Source: Bacillota bacterium (GTDB taxonomy: Bacteria; Bacillota; Clostridia; Acetivibrionales; DSM-1351). Taken from it: a stretch of DNA of 19,790 nt. The stretch's first letter is position 1, and each line of letters starts with the position of its first letter. A model generated the notes under the pieces. The model had not been told where the DNA came from and did no database searches. It saw only the letters and a program-made list of their open reading frames with translations. The position numbers were made by a program, and so were the translations under genes. Of the stretch, positions 7,901-15,998 are shown piece by piece. The DNA lies in NCBI GenBank assembly GCA_023444055.1, contig JAEZRV010000034.1, positions 1 to 19,790 of the forward strand, read 5' to 3'.

Positions 7901-8350
7901 GATCCGATTATAACTAGTAATAGCATAACTACTGCTGAGGAAATAGAAATTGCCATTATGAAAAAGCTTAAGATGAAGGGATTGTTACTTGCAGATGTAC
8001 AGCTTATTAAGCATATGGACAACACAATTGAAGGAAGTTCAAGAATAATTCCTGCTAGAATAAACAAAGGAGATGTTTTAGGCAAGTCATCAACAGCATC
8101 TCTTGATCAGTTTTTAGTGCTAAGAACATACGTTAGGAAATTGCTTAAGGATATGTGCTCTGAAATTATGAAGGGCAATGTGCCAATAAAACCATATAAA
8201 AAGAAGAAGGTAACATCTTGTCAATACTGCAGCTACTCATCTGTATGTCAGTTTGATTTAACACAAAAGGAAAACTGCTTTCATGTATTGCATGAAAAGG
8301 AAGATGCTGAAGTGTGGAAGCTTTTGGCAGATGTGCCTAATGAAGAATGA
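4904..8350 (+). CDS. addB: ATP-dependent helicase-nuclease subunit B (AddB)
   Basis: AddB partners AddA in the helicase-nuclease that resects double-strand ends and loads RecA. From ATG 4904 it has 1148 residues, close to the usual length of about 1150-1170. The N-terminus MSLQFIYGRAGSGKS carries a Walker A motif at residues 8-15. The C-terminal nuclease domain has the D948-Y-K950 motif (RIVDYKSG). The four cysteines for the [4Fe-4S] staple are present: Cys788 (in YTSCPF) and Cys1106, Cys1109 and Cys1115 (C-x2-C-x5-C). I chose 4904 because AddB proteins normally begin MSL-x-F-[IV]-x-GR. In-frame ATGs at 4883 and 4892 and a GTG at 4841 exist, but the GTG overlaps the Shine-Dalgarno sequence. 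No good site precedes 4904, so initiation may depend on coupling to the leader ORF at 4852-4881. Confidence 0.95.
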   Translation: MSLQFIYGRAGSGKSFHCLNQIKSKLHEDNSKKLVLLVPEQYTLQAERDLINVLETGGILKTEVLSFRRMVYRVLNEVGGITYPHIHPAGKCMIIYRILDKMKDEFAIFHKSANSQGFVNTISTLITELKRYSVDSDKIDSVLKELDENNYLKHKLSEIKLIYQEFENMLSKRYRDSDDELTVLAKKLDETHMYDDAEIWIDGFSGFTPQEYEVISKLMQKADKLYITICTDVLEDERASDLSDVFSQAKKSYRKFVNIANSSSVLMLSPIGLNKTKPPRFVDSEELSLLEANYYSYPFKCYQKPTKDIELFESVNIYSEIEECARDIIRQCRDKSLRYKDITVVTRNLAGYENLIEVIFEEYGIPCFIDSKTDITNHPLVRLVLSMLDIFIENWSYETVFRYLKSGLTGIEENKIDLIENYVLACGIRGSRWTQNIDWKTSIELVSDGMQSIENEQLLLDINKTRAEICEPLLRFRSKIKGRNRATDYCACLYDFLVEIGVQSRIEEQIQQFTHKGLLKLANEYEQVWNILMDVFDQVVEVMGDETFGIERFTNTLKIGLEEYKISSIPASLDQVLVGSVEHSKSHEIKALYVLGTNDGIFPSAGMREGILTDADRLTLNQNGIELASDTKTQVFDEQQLIYRVLTTPKEFLRLSWPVADHEGKTMRPSSIISRVKKLFPKVKEKSNLQKDVNGEQIINSISSPIPAFNQLVSALRQKNDGIEISGIWIEVFSWFSTQPDWEEKCKIMLNTLKYRNVALPVNMDKIQELYGNNTYSSVSRLEKYTSCPFAYFIQYGLGAKERKIYQMSPPDVGTFMHSVIERFSKMLEEQKISWRVFDKDWCEKQISIIVDDLLESMRNTIIGGSKRFRALTSRLKRVVTRSVWLIAEHIRMSSFDPIGYEIDFGEGGSFPPIVIELDSGKKVTLVGRIDRVDALKTEEGTYLRIVDYKSGNKDFKLCDVYYGLQMQLITYLDALWENAEKQNEDKVYPAGMLYFKIDDPIITSNSITTAEEIEIAIMKKLKMKGLLLADVQLIKHMDNTIEGSSRIIPARINKGDVLGKSSTASLDQFLVLRTYVRKLLKDMCSEIMKGNVPIKPYKKKKVTSCQYCSYSSVCQFDLTQKENCFHVLHEKEDAEVWKLLADVPNEE

Positions 8351-8518
8351 CAAAACGCTAGGAACAATACTGCATTTGATAAATAGAAGGACTCTTATTG
8401 GAATATCTGATTTAAAACAGATAGACTTTTTCTGTATGAAAGTTAAGAGATTGATTCAAAACTGAAATATAGCTAAAAATATAGGCGAATGATAGTCGAA
8501 ATAAAAGGGGAGTAATAA
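8351..8518 (+). other. 168-bp addB-addA spacer with a weak hairpin
   Basis: The gap is long for an addB-addA pair, which is commonly adjacent or overlapping. It contains a 6-bp hairpin, TATCTG (8404-8409) with CAGATA (8418-8423), followed shortly by TTTTT (8427-8431). This could be a weak attenuator. An ATG at 8340, overlapping the addB stop, opens a 41-residue frame to 8465, but without a ribosome binding site. The addA ribosome binding site AAGGGGAG is at 8505-8512. No convincing promoter was seen. Confidence 0.35.
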
Positions 8519-11500
8519 ATGTCTGAAATGAAATGGACAAAAGAACAATATGCAGCTATAACGGAGAAAAACTGTAATTTATTAGTTGCAGCAGCAGCAG
8601 GTGCCGGTAAAACGGCCGTTCTTGTAGAGAGAATAATTCAAAAAATAACAGATGAAAAAAATCCAATTGATATAGATTCATTGCTTGTAGTTACATTTAC
8701 TAATGCTGCTGCAACTGAAATGAGGGAGAGAATTGGAGCTGCTATTTCGAAGGCTATTGAAGAAAATAAAGCATCAAAAAATATTCAAAGACAGCTTGCA
8801 CTTTTAAATAAGGCTTCTATTACTACAATACACTCCTTTTGCCTCGAAGTTATCAGAAACAATTTTCAAAGTATTGACATTGACCCTAAATTTAGAATTC
8901 TTGATGAAACAGAAGCAACTTTATTAAAGGCAGAAACATTAAATGAGTTGTTTGAAGAAATTTATGAGGATGAAGAGGAAAATAATCAAGATTTTTTTGA
9001 ACTTTTAGAATCCTATGGAAGCAACAGAGATGATCAGAAGATACAGGACATGGTGCTTAATATATATAGTTTTGTACAAAGCTACCCTTGGCCTCAGAAA
9101 TGGTTGAATGAGCATGTTGAAAGCTACAATCTTGATGCTTGTACAGATTTTGCAGATACTAAGTGGGGAATTATTTTACTAAAAGCAATAAAAATGCGTC
9201 TTGAGGGTTTGCAGATTATCATGGAGCAGGCATGTCAAAAGCTGCAATTTGCATTGGGCTTGGAAAAATATTTGCCTGTTTTTATGGATGATGCTGATAA
9301 TCTGCGTGGACTAATAAATGTAATAGATACCAAAACAAGTGAAGGTCAAATCCAAATAGAGCAAGATGGTGACTTTGGCAGTCAAATTGAATGTATTACA
9401 GAAGATACTGGCTCTATGTGGAACAAAATTTATAATTATCTCAAGAACATTGAGTTTGGCAGATTGCCATCCTGTGGCAAGGATGCCGACAAGCAAATAC
9501 AAGAAGAGGCTAAAAAGATCAGAGATGAGTTAAAAACGTATGTAAAAAATCTTCAAGAAGAAGTGTTTTTACTAAAATCAGAAGAAATAATAGATGATTT
9601 AAAAGCTATGTATCCAATTCTTAAGTGTTTATCAAAGCTTGTTTTAGACTTTAGCAATAAATATGCCCAAAAGAAAAATCGCAGAGCCTCTGTTGATTTT
9701 AATGATTTAGAGCATTTTTGCTTGAAGATTCTTTCAGAGTTTGATGAAGAAGGCAATATCCGCCCAACTACGGTTGCTAAAGCATATAAAGACAGATATT
9801 CAGAGATACTAGTTGATGAATATCAGGATAGCAATTTGGTACAAGAGATTATTATAAATATGATATCCCGAGAAGACATCAGTACTCCAAATGTATTTAT
9901 GGTTGGTGATGTTAAACAGAGCATTTATAGATTTAGACAAGCAAAGCCTGAACTTTTTCTTGAAAAATATAATAAGTATTCAAGCGAAGAAAATAGCCTG
10001 TATAGAAAAATATTGCTGTTCAAAAACTTTAGAAGTAGAAAAGAAGTTATTGATGGAGTAAACTTTATTTTTAAGCAGATAATGTCTGAAAGCATTGGCG
10101 AGCTTGATTACTCGAAGATTGAAGAATTAAATCCTGGAGCTAGTTATCCTCTGAATATTGATGAAAATCTTGTAATTGGTGGCGAAGTTGAATTACATTT
10201 AATAGAAACAACTAGACTAAATGATAGTGATGATGAAATTGTAGATAACGAAGATAATGCAGCGGAAATTGACTCAGACACAAATCCAGATGAGGACGAA
10301 ATATTAGATAACCTTCAACAAGAAGCCCGAATGGTGGCAAACAGAATAGTTGAGTTATTGCAGCCAGATAAAAACGGCAAGAAGTTCAGTGTTTTAGATA
10401 AAAAAACAAATGAATATAGAGATTTACAGTTTAAAGACATTGTTATATTACTTAGAACCACTAAAAATTGGACAGATGTATTCTCAGAGGAGTTTTCAAA
10501 ATGTGGCATCCCAGCATTTGCAGACACTGGAAGCGGTTTTTTCAAAACACCAGAGGTGCAGGTGGTTTTGTCACTATTGCAAATAATTGATAATCCATAT
10601 CAGGATATTCCGCTTTTATCAGTTTTAAGATCACCGATAGCAAATTTTAGCACGGATGATTTGACTGAGTTGCGCCTTGCTGCCCGAAAGTCTTCGCTGT
10701 TTGAGGCGTTAAACATATTGGCAACAGATGCCTCTGGATCAGTAAATGCATCTGAAAAATTAGAAACAACAGAAACATATAAAATACCAGACACACCAAG
10801 AACTATAGAAGTAAAAATGTATAAAATTCCAGATATGCCAGAAACACTAGTAGCAGAAGCACCTGAAACATATAAAACATCAGAATCAACAAGAACACTG
10901 GTAGCACAAGCTTCAGCAGTATATGAAGTATATAAAACATCGGAAGTTCAAAACAATGATAATAGCCAAATTGATTATAGTCACCAGAATAAGAGCTGTG
11001 CTAAGGCAAAACAGTTTTTAGCCAGACTCGAACAGTGGAGGAATATGTCGCTGTATATGCGTACTCACAAGCTGATTTGGCAATTATATAATGATACAGG
11101 CTATTTTAGTATTGTGGGTGCGATGCATGATGGTGAAAAAAAACAAGCAAATTTACGTGTGCTTTTTGAAAGATCACTTCAATACGAGAATACAAGCTAT
11201 AAAGGATTATTTAACTTTATAAGTTTTATAGATAAATTAAAGACTAATAAAGGTGATTTAGGAAGTGCTAAGATTCTTGGTGAAAACGATAACGTAGTTA
11301 GACTCATGAGCATACATAAGAGTAAGGGCTTGGAGTTTCCTGTGGTTTTTTTATGTGGCTGTGGCAAAAAGTTTAATTTTCAGGATATGTACAAAGGAAT
11401 TTTGCTTCATCAGGATTTAGGATTTGGACCCGATTATGTTGACTATAAGAAGCGTATTAAATATCACTCTGCACCTAAATTAGCGATAGCACAAAAGCTT

Positions 11501-12625
11501 AAAATGGAAACACTTTCGGAAGAAATGCGAATTCTATATGTTGGAATGACTAGAGCAAGAGAAAAGCTTATTTTAACAGGAGCAATTAATGACTTGGAAA
11601 AGTCTGCAAATAAATGGTTAGCGGTTTCAAAAAACAAAACTGAAAAATTTCCGGCATATGATATGTTAAAAGCTCAGAACTATCTGGATTGGATTTGCCC
11701 TTCTGTAATGAGGCATAATAATTCTGATAAACTGCGTGAAGCAGCTGGTATTGGAACAGAATTCAGCGGGTTAACGATAAACGATGAATCGCTTTGGAGT
11801 TTATTCCTTTGTAATGCAAACGATGTAATTAATCCTAGTATAGTGGAACAGGACAATATAGTGCAGACAGATACAATAGAATGGCTAAAAAGCAAAAGAA
11901 TAGGTGAAATAGACTGCAATGAAGAAGTAAAGCGAAGGTTAGAATGGAAATACAAATATAACAATTTTGCAAATATACCATCAAAAATATCTGTTACAGA
12001 GCTGAAAAGGTTTTTTAATATAAATAATGAAGGTGAGGATTCTTATATTAATAAATCAACAGGAATAAAAAAACCATTGTTTTTACAGGAGAAAAAAGGT
12101 CTGAGTTCATCAGAGAAAGGCACTATCATGCATTTTGTGATGCAGCATCTTGATTTTTATAATGCTAATATTGAAAACCAAATTACTAGTATGGTGGAAA
12201 AAGAATTAATTACAGAGAAGCAGGCAAAAAGCATAAATATTAAAAAAATCAAAGGATTTATATCATCACCAATATGTCAAAGAATGCTCTTATCAGGAAA
12301 GTTTTATAGAGAGGTTCCATTTAACATTGAATTGCCTTTTGAAGAGCTATATCCAATAGATGATAGAAGTGAGACAACTGAAGATAATATTTTGCTACAG
12401 GGCGTTGTTGACTGCTATTTTGAGGAAGCCGATAAAATAGTTCTAATTGACTATAAGACAGACTTTATTAATCAAGAAAGTAGTGAGGGAAGTAGCGAAC
12501 TAATAAAGATCAAATACGGTATGCAAATTTCGTATTATGCAAGAGCCTTAGAGCTACTGACAGGTTTAACTGTTAATGAAAAATATATATATTTGTTTTC
12601 AACAGGGGAGCTAGTGGAAATGTAA
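8519..12625 (+). CDS. addA: ATP-dependent helicase-nuclease subunit A (AddA)
   Basis: AddA is the UvrD-like 3'-5' helicase and nuclease subunit of AddAB. The motifs are complete: Q-motif KWTKEQYAAI (5-14), Walker A AAAGAGKT (25-32), DEYQD Walker B (433-437), GDVKQSIYRFR motif III, SIHKSKGLEFPVV and VGMTRARE late helicase motifs, and the RecB-type nuclease core with D1311-Y-K1313 (LIDYKTDF). It is 1368 residues long, clearly longer than the usual 1200-1250. The excess comes mostly from a repetitive segment at about 737-812 and an acidic stretch at about 569-597. The ATG is 6 bases after AAGGGGAG (8505-8512). It is downstream of addB on the same strand and very likely co-transcribed. The C-terminus (LFSTGELVEM) is normal, so the gene looks intact. 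Confidence 0.96.
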   Translation: MSEMKWTKEQYAAITEKNCNLLVAAAAGAGKTAVLVERIIQKITDEKNPIDIDSLLVVTFTNAAATEMRERIGAAISKAIEENKASKNIQRQLALLNKASITTIHSFCLEVIRNNFQSIDIDPKFRILDETEATLLKAETLNELFEEIYEDEEENNQDFFELLESYGSNRDDQKIQDMVLNIYSFVQSYPWPQKWLNEHVESYNLDACTDFADTKWGIILLKAIKMRLEGLQIIMEQACQKLQFALGLEKYLPVFMDDADNLRGLINVIDTKTSEGQIQIEQDGDFGSQIECITEDTGSMWNKIYNYLKNIEFGRLPSCGKDADKQIQEEAKKIRDELKTYVKNLQEEVFLLKSEEIIDDLKAMYPILKCLSKLVLDFSNKYAQKKNRRASVDFNDLEHFCLKILSEFDEEGNIRPTTVAKAYKDRYSEILVDEYQDSNLVQEIIINMISREDISTPNVFMVGDVKQSIYRFRQAKPELFLEKYNKYSSEENSLYRKILLFKNFRSRKEVIDGVNFIFKQIMSESIGELDYSKIEELNPGASYPLNIDENLVIGGEVELHLIETTRLNDSDDEIVDNEDNAAEIDSDTNPDEDEILDNLQQEARMVANRIVELLQPDKNGKKFSVLDKKTNEYRDLQFKDIVILLRTTKNWTDVFSEEFSKCGIPAFADTGSGFFKTPEVQVVLSLLQIIDNPYQDIPLLSVLRSPIANFSTDDLTELRLAARKSSLFEALNILATDASGSVNASEKLETTETYKIPDTPRTIEVKMYKIPDMPETLVAEAPETYKTSESTRTLVAQASAVYEVYKTSEVQNNDNSQIDYSHQNKSCAKAKQFLARLEQWRNMSLYMRTHKLIWQLYNDTGYFSIVGAMHDGEKKQANLRVLFERSLQYENTSYKGLFNFISFIDKLKTNKGDLGSAKILGENDNVVRLMSIHKSKGLEFPVVFLCGCGKKFNFQDMYKGILLHQDLGFGPDYVDYKKRIKYHSAPKLAIAQKLKMETLSEEMRILYVGMTRAREKLILTGAINDLEKSANKWLAVSKNKTEKFPAYDMLKAQNYLDWICPSVMRHNNSDKLREAAGIGTEFSGLTINDESLWSLFLCNANDVINPSIVEQDNIVQTDTIEWLKSKRIGEIDCNEEVKRRLEWKYKYNNFANIPSKISVTELKRFFNINNEGEDSYINKSTGIKKPLFLQEKKGLSSSEKGTIMHFVMQHLDFYNANIENQITSMVEKELITEKQAKSINIKKIKGFISSPICQRMLLSGKFYREVPFNIELPFEELYPIDDRSETTEDNILLQGVVDCYFEEADKIVLIDYKTDFINQESSEGSSELIKIKYGMQISYYARALELLTGLTVNEKYIYLFSTGELVEM
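10772..10947 (+). repeat. Degenerate in-frame tandem repeats inside addA
   Basis: Four related units share the core (GA)A-x-x-TATAAAA-(C/T), with TATAAAA at 10778, 10820, 10871 and 10931. In protein they read ETYKIPDTPRT, KMYKIPDMPETLVAEA, ETYKTSESTRTLVAQA and EVYKTSEV, with the conserved Tyr at residues 754, 768, 785 and 805. Spacing between cores is 42, 51 and 60 bp, always whole codons, so the frame is kept. The segment lies between the helicase part ending near AARKSSLFEAL and the conserved AKQFLARLEQW helix, where other AddA proteins have a short linker. Confidence 0.75.
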
Positions 12626-12637
12626 AATGGTAAAAAA

Positions 12638-12661
12638 TGCCTTAAAAATTGCCTTAAAAAT
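12638..12661 (+). repeat. 12-bp tandem duplication after addA
   Basis: TGCCTTAAAAAT occurs twice head to tail (12638-12649 and 12650-12661), followed by a partial TTTAAAAAT. It lies between the addA stop and the tRNA promoter and could be an AT-rich upstream element or a slippage product. Confidence 0.5.
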
Positions 12662-12685
12662 TTTAAAAATATATCAACAAAAGTG

Positions 12686-12714
12686 TTGACACATTAATAT
12701 TATCATGCTAAAAT
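12686..12714 (+). promoter_or_regulatory. Near-consensus promoter of the tRNA-Gln gene
   Basis: TTGACA (12686-12691), a 17-bp spacer and TAAAAT (12709-12714) preceded by TGC (12706-12708, extended -10) form a nearly perfect vegetative promoter. Transcription would start near 12721, about 12 bases before the mature tRNA 5' end. Confidence 0.88.
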
Positions 12715-12732
12715 ACTCTTTGTTGAAGACGT

Positions 12733-12806
12733 TGCGGGTTTGTGTAATGGCAGCACGACTGACTCTGGCTCAGTTCGTCAGGGTTCAAATCCTTGACCCG
12801 CAGCCA
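12733..12806 (+). tRNA. tRNA-Gln (anticodon CUG)
   Basis: The 74-nt sequence folds into a full cloverleaf. The acceptor stem is TGCGGGT (12733-12739) with ACCCGCA (12796-12802), then discriminator G and encoded CCA (12804-12806). The D stem is GTGT/GCAC with an AATGGCA loop. The anticodon stem is ACTGA/TCAGT with loop CTCTGGC, giving anticodon CTG that reads CAG (glutamine). The T arm is CAGGG/CCTTG (one G-U) with loop TTCAAAT. The U1-A72 pair and G73 are identity elements of tRNA-Gln, which agrees with the anticodon. It is a single gene with its own promoter and terminator. In Clostridia it would normally be charged with Glu and converted by GatCAB. Confidence 0.95.
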
Positions 12807-12840
12807 AAAGTATTTCAATTTTTATTGAAATACTTTTTTT
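12807..12840 (+). terminator. Intrinsic terminator of the tRNA gene
   Basis: AAAGTATTTCAAT (12807-12819) pairs perfectly with ATTGAAATACTTT (12824-12836) around a TTTT loop. The T run continues to 12840. The stem starts directly after the tRNA CCA end. Confidence 0.9.
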
Positions 12841-12934
12841 GTTATTGGGAAATATATAGATATTGTATTTCATATATAAACATATATAAATACAGAAAGT
12901 AACTGATAAAAACTAATGAATAGTAAAATGTATT

Positions 12935-12963
12935 TTGTAATATATAATTTATTATGATAGAAT
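12935..12963 (+). promoter_or_regulatory. Promoter for the glycosyltransferase gene
   Basis: TTGTAA (12935-12940), a 17-bp spacer and TAGAAT (12958-12963) preceded by TGA (extended -10) fit a vegetative promoter. It lies about 60 bp upstream of the glycosyltransferase start, after the tRNA terminator. Confidence 0.55.
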
Positions 12964-13024
12964 GTTATAGAAACTAATATTATTTGGATAATACTTAGAT
13001 ATTTCATTAAAAGAGGAAATATTT

Positions 13025-14215
13025 ATGAAAATATTAATGCTGTCTTGGGAATATCCACCAAGAATAATAGGTGGTATTTCTCGAGTAGTTTATGATTTAG
13101 CACAAAATTTAGGTGAAAATGGTAATGATGTTCATGTTTTAACATGTTGGGAACCGTATACAGAGGATTATGAGATTGATAAGAATGTAACTGTACATAG
13201 AGTGCATGTTTATAATAATCCTTCTAGTACCTTTGTTGAATGGGTGATGCAGCTCAATTTTGCTATGATCGAGTATGCTATTAAACTTGTTCAAAATAAT
13301 GGGTTCGACATTGTCCATGCTCATGATTGGCTTGTGGCTTATGCTGCTAGGGTATTAAAACATACATTTGAAATTCCGATTATTACAACAATTCATGCTA
13401 CTGAATATGGAAGAAATAATGGAATACATACTGATATGTCAAGAACAATCAATAATATAGAAAAGTGGTTGATGAATGAGTCTGATGCTTTAATTGTTAA
13501 CAGCAATTATATGAGGGATGAATTGATTTCAGTATTTAACATCAATGAGGATAAGATTAGCGTTATTAGCAATGGCGTTGATTTGGATAAGTTTAATAAT
13601 ATATATACAGATACTGGGTTTAGAGAAAATTATGCTTTAGCAAATGAAAAAATAGTGTTTTATGTGGGAAGACTTGTTAATGAAAAAGGTGTGCATGTGC
13701 TATTAAATGCTATACCTAAGATATTGGAATGTTTTAATGATGTTAAGTTTGTAATTGCGGGCAAAGGACCGTGTTTAAATAATCTAATAGAACTCAGCCA
13801 GAAGCTAAATATTAATGAAAAGGTTTACTTCACAGGCTTTGTAAGTGAGGAGGTCTTGTTAAAATTATATAAGTGTTCGGATATAGCTGTTTTTCCGAGT
13901 ACATATGAGCCTTTTGGTATTGTTGCACTTGAGGGAATGGTTGCAGGCATTCCTGTTGTGGTTTCTGATACTGGAGGTCTCAATGAAATTGTAAATCATA
14001 AGGAAGATGGAATGAAATTCTATAGTGGAAATTCAAATTCTTTAGCTGATTGCATAATAGAATTATTAAAGGATGAAACATTATCAAAAAGAATATGTAA
14101 TGTTGCATTAGAGAAGTTACACAAGCTTTATAATTGGAATAATATATCCAAGATAATTTCTGATGAATATAATTATGTTATTTCTCAATTTAACAGCTCA
14201 GAAGAAACAAAATAA
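13025..14215 (+). CDS. GT4-family glycosyltransferase (glycogen-synthase-like)
   Basis: This is a 396-residue GT-B fold retaining glycosyltransferase. The N-terminal SWEYPPRIIGGISR (7-20) contains the glycine-rich loop typical of GT4 and GT5 enzymes. The C-terminal half has GRLVNEKG with Arg216 and Lys221, which bind nucleotide-sugar phosphates, and the E-x7-E motif at E295-E303 (EPFGIVALE), followed by the conserved DTGGLNEIV. Donor and acceptor cannot be deduced: a glycan, glycolipid or glycogen-like product are all possible. There is no signal peptide or transmembrane helix. The ATG is 7 bases after AGAGGA (13012-13017). It has its own promoter (12935-12963) and lies 85 bp upstream of the RNase J gene with no terminator between, so the two are probably co-transcribed. 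Confidence 0.9.
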   Translation: MKILMLSWEYPPRIIGGISRVVYDLAQNLGENGNDVHVLTCWEPYTEDYEIDKNVTVHRVHVYNNPSSTFVEWVMQLNFAMIEYAIKLVQNNGFDIVHAHDWLVAYAARVLKHTFEIPIITTIHATEYGRNNGIHTDMSRTINNIEKWLMNESDALIVNSNYMRDELISVFNINEDKISVISNGVDLDKFNNIYTDTGFRENYALANEKIVFYVGRLVNEKGVHVLLNAIPKILECFNDVKFVIAGKGPCLNNLIELSQKLNINEKVYFTGFVSEEVLLKLYKCSDIAVFPSTYEPFGIVALEGMVAGIPVVVSDTGGLNEIVNHKEDGMKFYSGNSNSLADCIIELLKDETLSKRICNVALEKLHKLYNWNNISKIISDEYNYVISQFNSSEETK

Positions 14216-14300
14216 AACTTTATTTTTGAAATTTTTGTATACTAAATATTTATTTGTTTACAAGTGGTTATTTTTTATTGTTAAAATTGGAGGTTTAATT

Positions 14301-15968
14301 GTGTCAAAAAGTAAAAAAAAGTTAAGAATTATACCATTAGGAGGATTGCAAGAAATCGGCAAGAATATTACTGCATTTGAATATGGAGAGGATATTGTTG
14401 TTGTTGATTGTGGACTTTCATTTCCTGAGGATGAAATGTTAGGAATTGATTTAGTTATACCTGACGTTACTTATTTAGTTAAGAATAAAGAAAAGGTAAG
14501 AGGAATAGTTTTAACACATGGTCACGAGGATCACATAGGTGCTTTGCCATATGTTTTAAGGGAGTTAAATGTTCCTGTATATGGAACAAAACTCACAATA
14601 GGTTTAATAAAATGTAAGCTTGAGGAACATGGACTACTTGATACTACTGACTTAAAAATTGTTGATGCAGGACAGACAATTGAGCTTGGTGCATTTAAAG
14701 TTGAACTTATTCATACCACTCATAGCATCGCAGATGCCGTATCTTTAGCGATACACACACCAATAGGAGTAGTTGTTCATACTGGAGATTTTAAAATTGA
14801 TTATACGCCAATTCAGGGAGAAACTATGGATTTGGCTAGATTTGCTGAGCTTGGTAAAAAAGGCGTTTTATTATTGATGTGTGATAGTACAAATATCGAA
14901 AATGAAGGTTATACGATGTCTGAACGTACTGTTGGAGAGACATTTAATAAAATATTTTCAGACTGCAAGAGCAGGATTTTAGTTGCGACTTTTGCATCAA
15001 ATGTCCACAGAGTACAGCAAATAATTAATTCTGCAGTTAAGTTTGGCAGAAAAGTTACTGTTATTGGAAGAAGTATGGTAAATGTCGTAAATGTTGCAAT
15101 GGAACTTGGATATTTAACTGTTCCAGAGGGCGTACTTGTTGATATGGAAAACATGGACAAAGTACCACACGATAAGCTTGTTATTATTACTACAGGCAGT
15201 CAAGGTGAAACAATGTCTGCTTTAACAAGAATCACTTTTGGGGAGCACAAAAAGGTTGAAATAGTACCTGGTGATTTAGTAATTATTTCTGCTTCACCTA
15301 TTCCTGGAAATGAAAAACTCATTTCAAGAGTTGTAAATGAATTGTTCAAAAAAGGTGCTAAGGTTGTATATGAAGCTTTAGCTGATATTCACGTATCAGG
15401 GCATGCTTGTCAAGAAGAAATTAAACTTATTCACAATCTCGTGAAGCCAAAGTTTTTTATGCCTGTACATGGTGAGCATAGGCATTTGAGACAGCATACA
15501 GATTTGGCTATAAGAATGGGAATGCAAAATGAGAATGTGTTTATCCTAGAAAACGGAAAAGTGCTTGAGTTAACTCATGATTCTGCAAAAATAAACGGAA
15601 GTGTTACAGCAGGAAGAGTACTAGTTGATGGACTAGGTGTTGGAGATGTAGGAAATGTTGTTCTTAGAGATAGAAGACATTTGTCACAGGATGGCTTGAT
15701 TGTAGTTGTTATTACTATAGAAGGTGATACTGGTAATGTAGTTGCTGGACCTGATATTATATCAAGAGGATTTGTTTATGTCCGTGAATCTGAAGATCTC
15801 ATGGAACAAATAAAGGAAATTGCCAAACAAGCTGTCAATAAGAGTGCTGGCAAAAGCCGCGGCGACTGGTCTATTAGAAAGTCCGCTATACGTGAGGATT
15901 TAAAAGACTGTATTTATGAGAAAACAAAGCGTAAGCCTATGATTTTGCCTATAATAATGGAGATATAA
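14301..15968 (+). CDS. rnj: Ribonuclease J
   Basis: RNase J is a metallo-beta-lactamase/beta-CASP enzyme with endonuclease and 5'-3' exonuclease activity in mRNA turnover and rRNA maturation. From GTG 14301 it has 555 residues, the same as Bacillus RNase J1. The N-terminus (KLRIIPLGGLQEIGKN) is characteristic, and the zinc motif H73-x-H75-x-D77-H78 (THGHEDHIGA) is intact. Later motifs HTTHSIADA, HTGDFKID, the beta-CASP DSTN and GSQGE, and MPVHGEHRHL are also seen. The GTG is preceded by TTGGAGG (14287-14293) at 7 bases; an earlier in-frame ATG at 14163 overlaps the glycosyltransferase gene and has no ribosome binding site. Only one RNase J is visible here, so J1 versus J2 cannot be assigned. 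The gene ends at a strong terminator. Confidence 0.95.
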   Translation: MSKSKKKLRIIPLGGLQEIGKNITAFEYGEDIVVVDCGLSFPEDEMLGIDLVIPDVTYLVKNKEKVRGIVLTHGHEDHIGALPYVLRELNVPVYGTKLTIGLIKCKLEEHGLLDTTDLKIVDAGQTIELGAFKVELIHTTHSIADAVSLAIHTPIGVVVHTGDFKIDYTPIQGETMDLARFAELGKKGVLLLMCDSTNIENEGYTMSERTVGETFNKIFSDCKSRILVATFASNVHRVQQIINSAVKFGRKVTVIGRSMVNVVNVAMELGYLTVPEGVLVDMENMDKVPHDKLVIITTGSQGETMSALTRITFGEHKKVEIVPGDLVIISASPIPGNEKLISRVVNELFKKGAKVVYEALADIHVSGHACQEEIKLIHNLVKPKFFMPVHGEHRHLRQHTDLAIRMGMQNENVFILENGKVLELTHDSAKINGSVTAGRVLVDGLGVGDVGNVVLRDRRHLSQDGLIVVVITIEGDTGNVVAGPDIISRGFVYVRESEDLMEQIKEIAKQAVNKSAGKSRGDWSIRKSAIREDLKDCIYEKTKRKPMILPIIMEI

Positions 15969-15998
15969 TGGATTTATAAAAATAACTTTTTGAAAATT

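Noticed and set aside
8340..8465. 41-residue basic ORF overlapping the addB stop
   Set aside because: No ribosome binding site and no recognizable family; not strong enough to list as a gene.
12705..12902. 65-codon ORF across the tRNA gene
   Set aside because: It spans the tRNA-Gln gene and its terminator, which fully explain the sequence.
14163..14300. 46-residue N-terminal extension of RNase J
   Set aside because: It overlaps the glycosyltransferase gene, has no ribosome binding site, and the GTG at 14301 with TTGGAGG gives exactly the normal family length.
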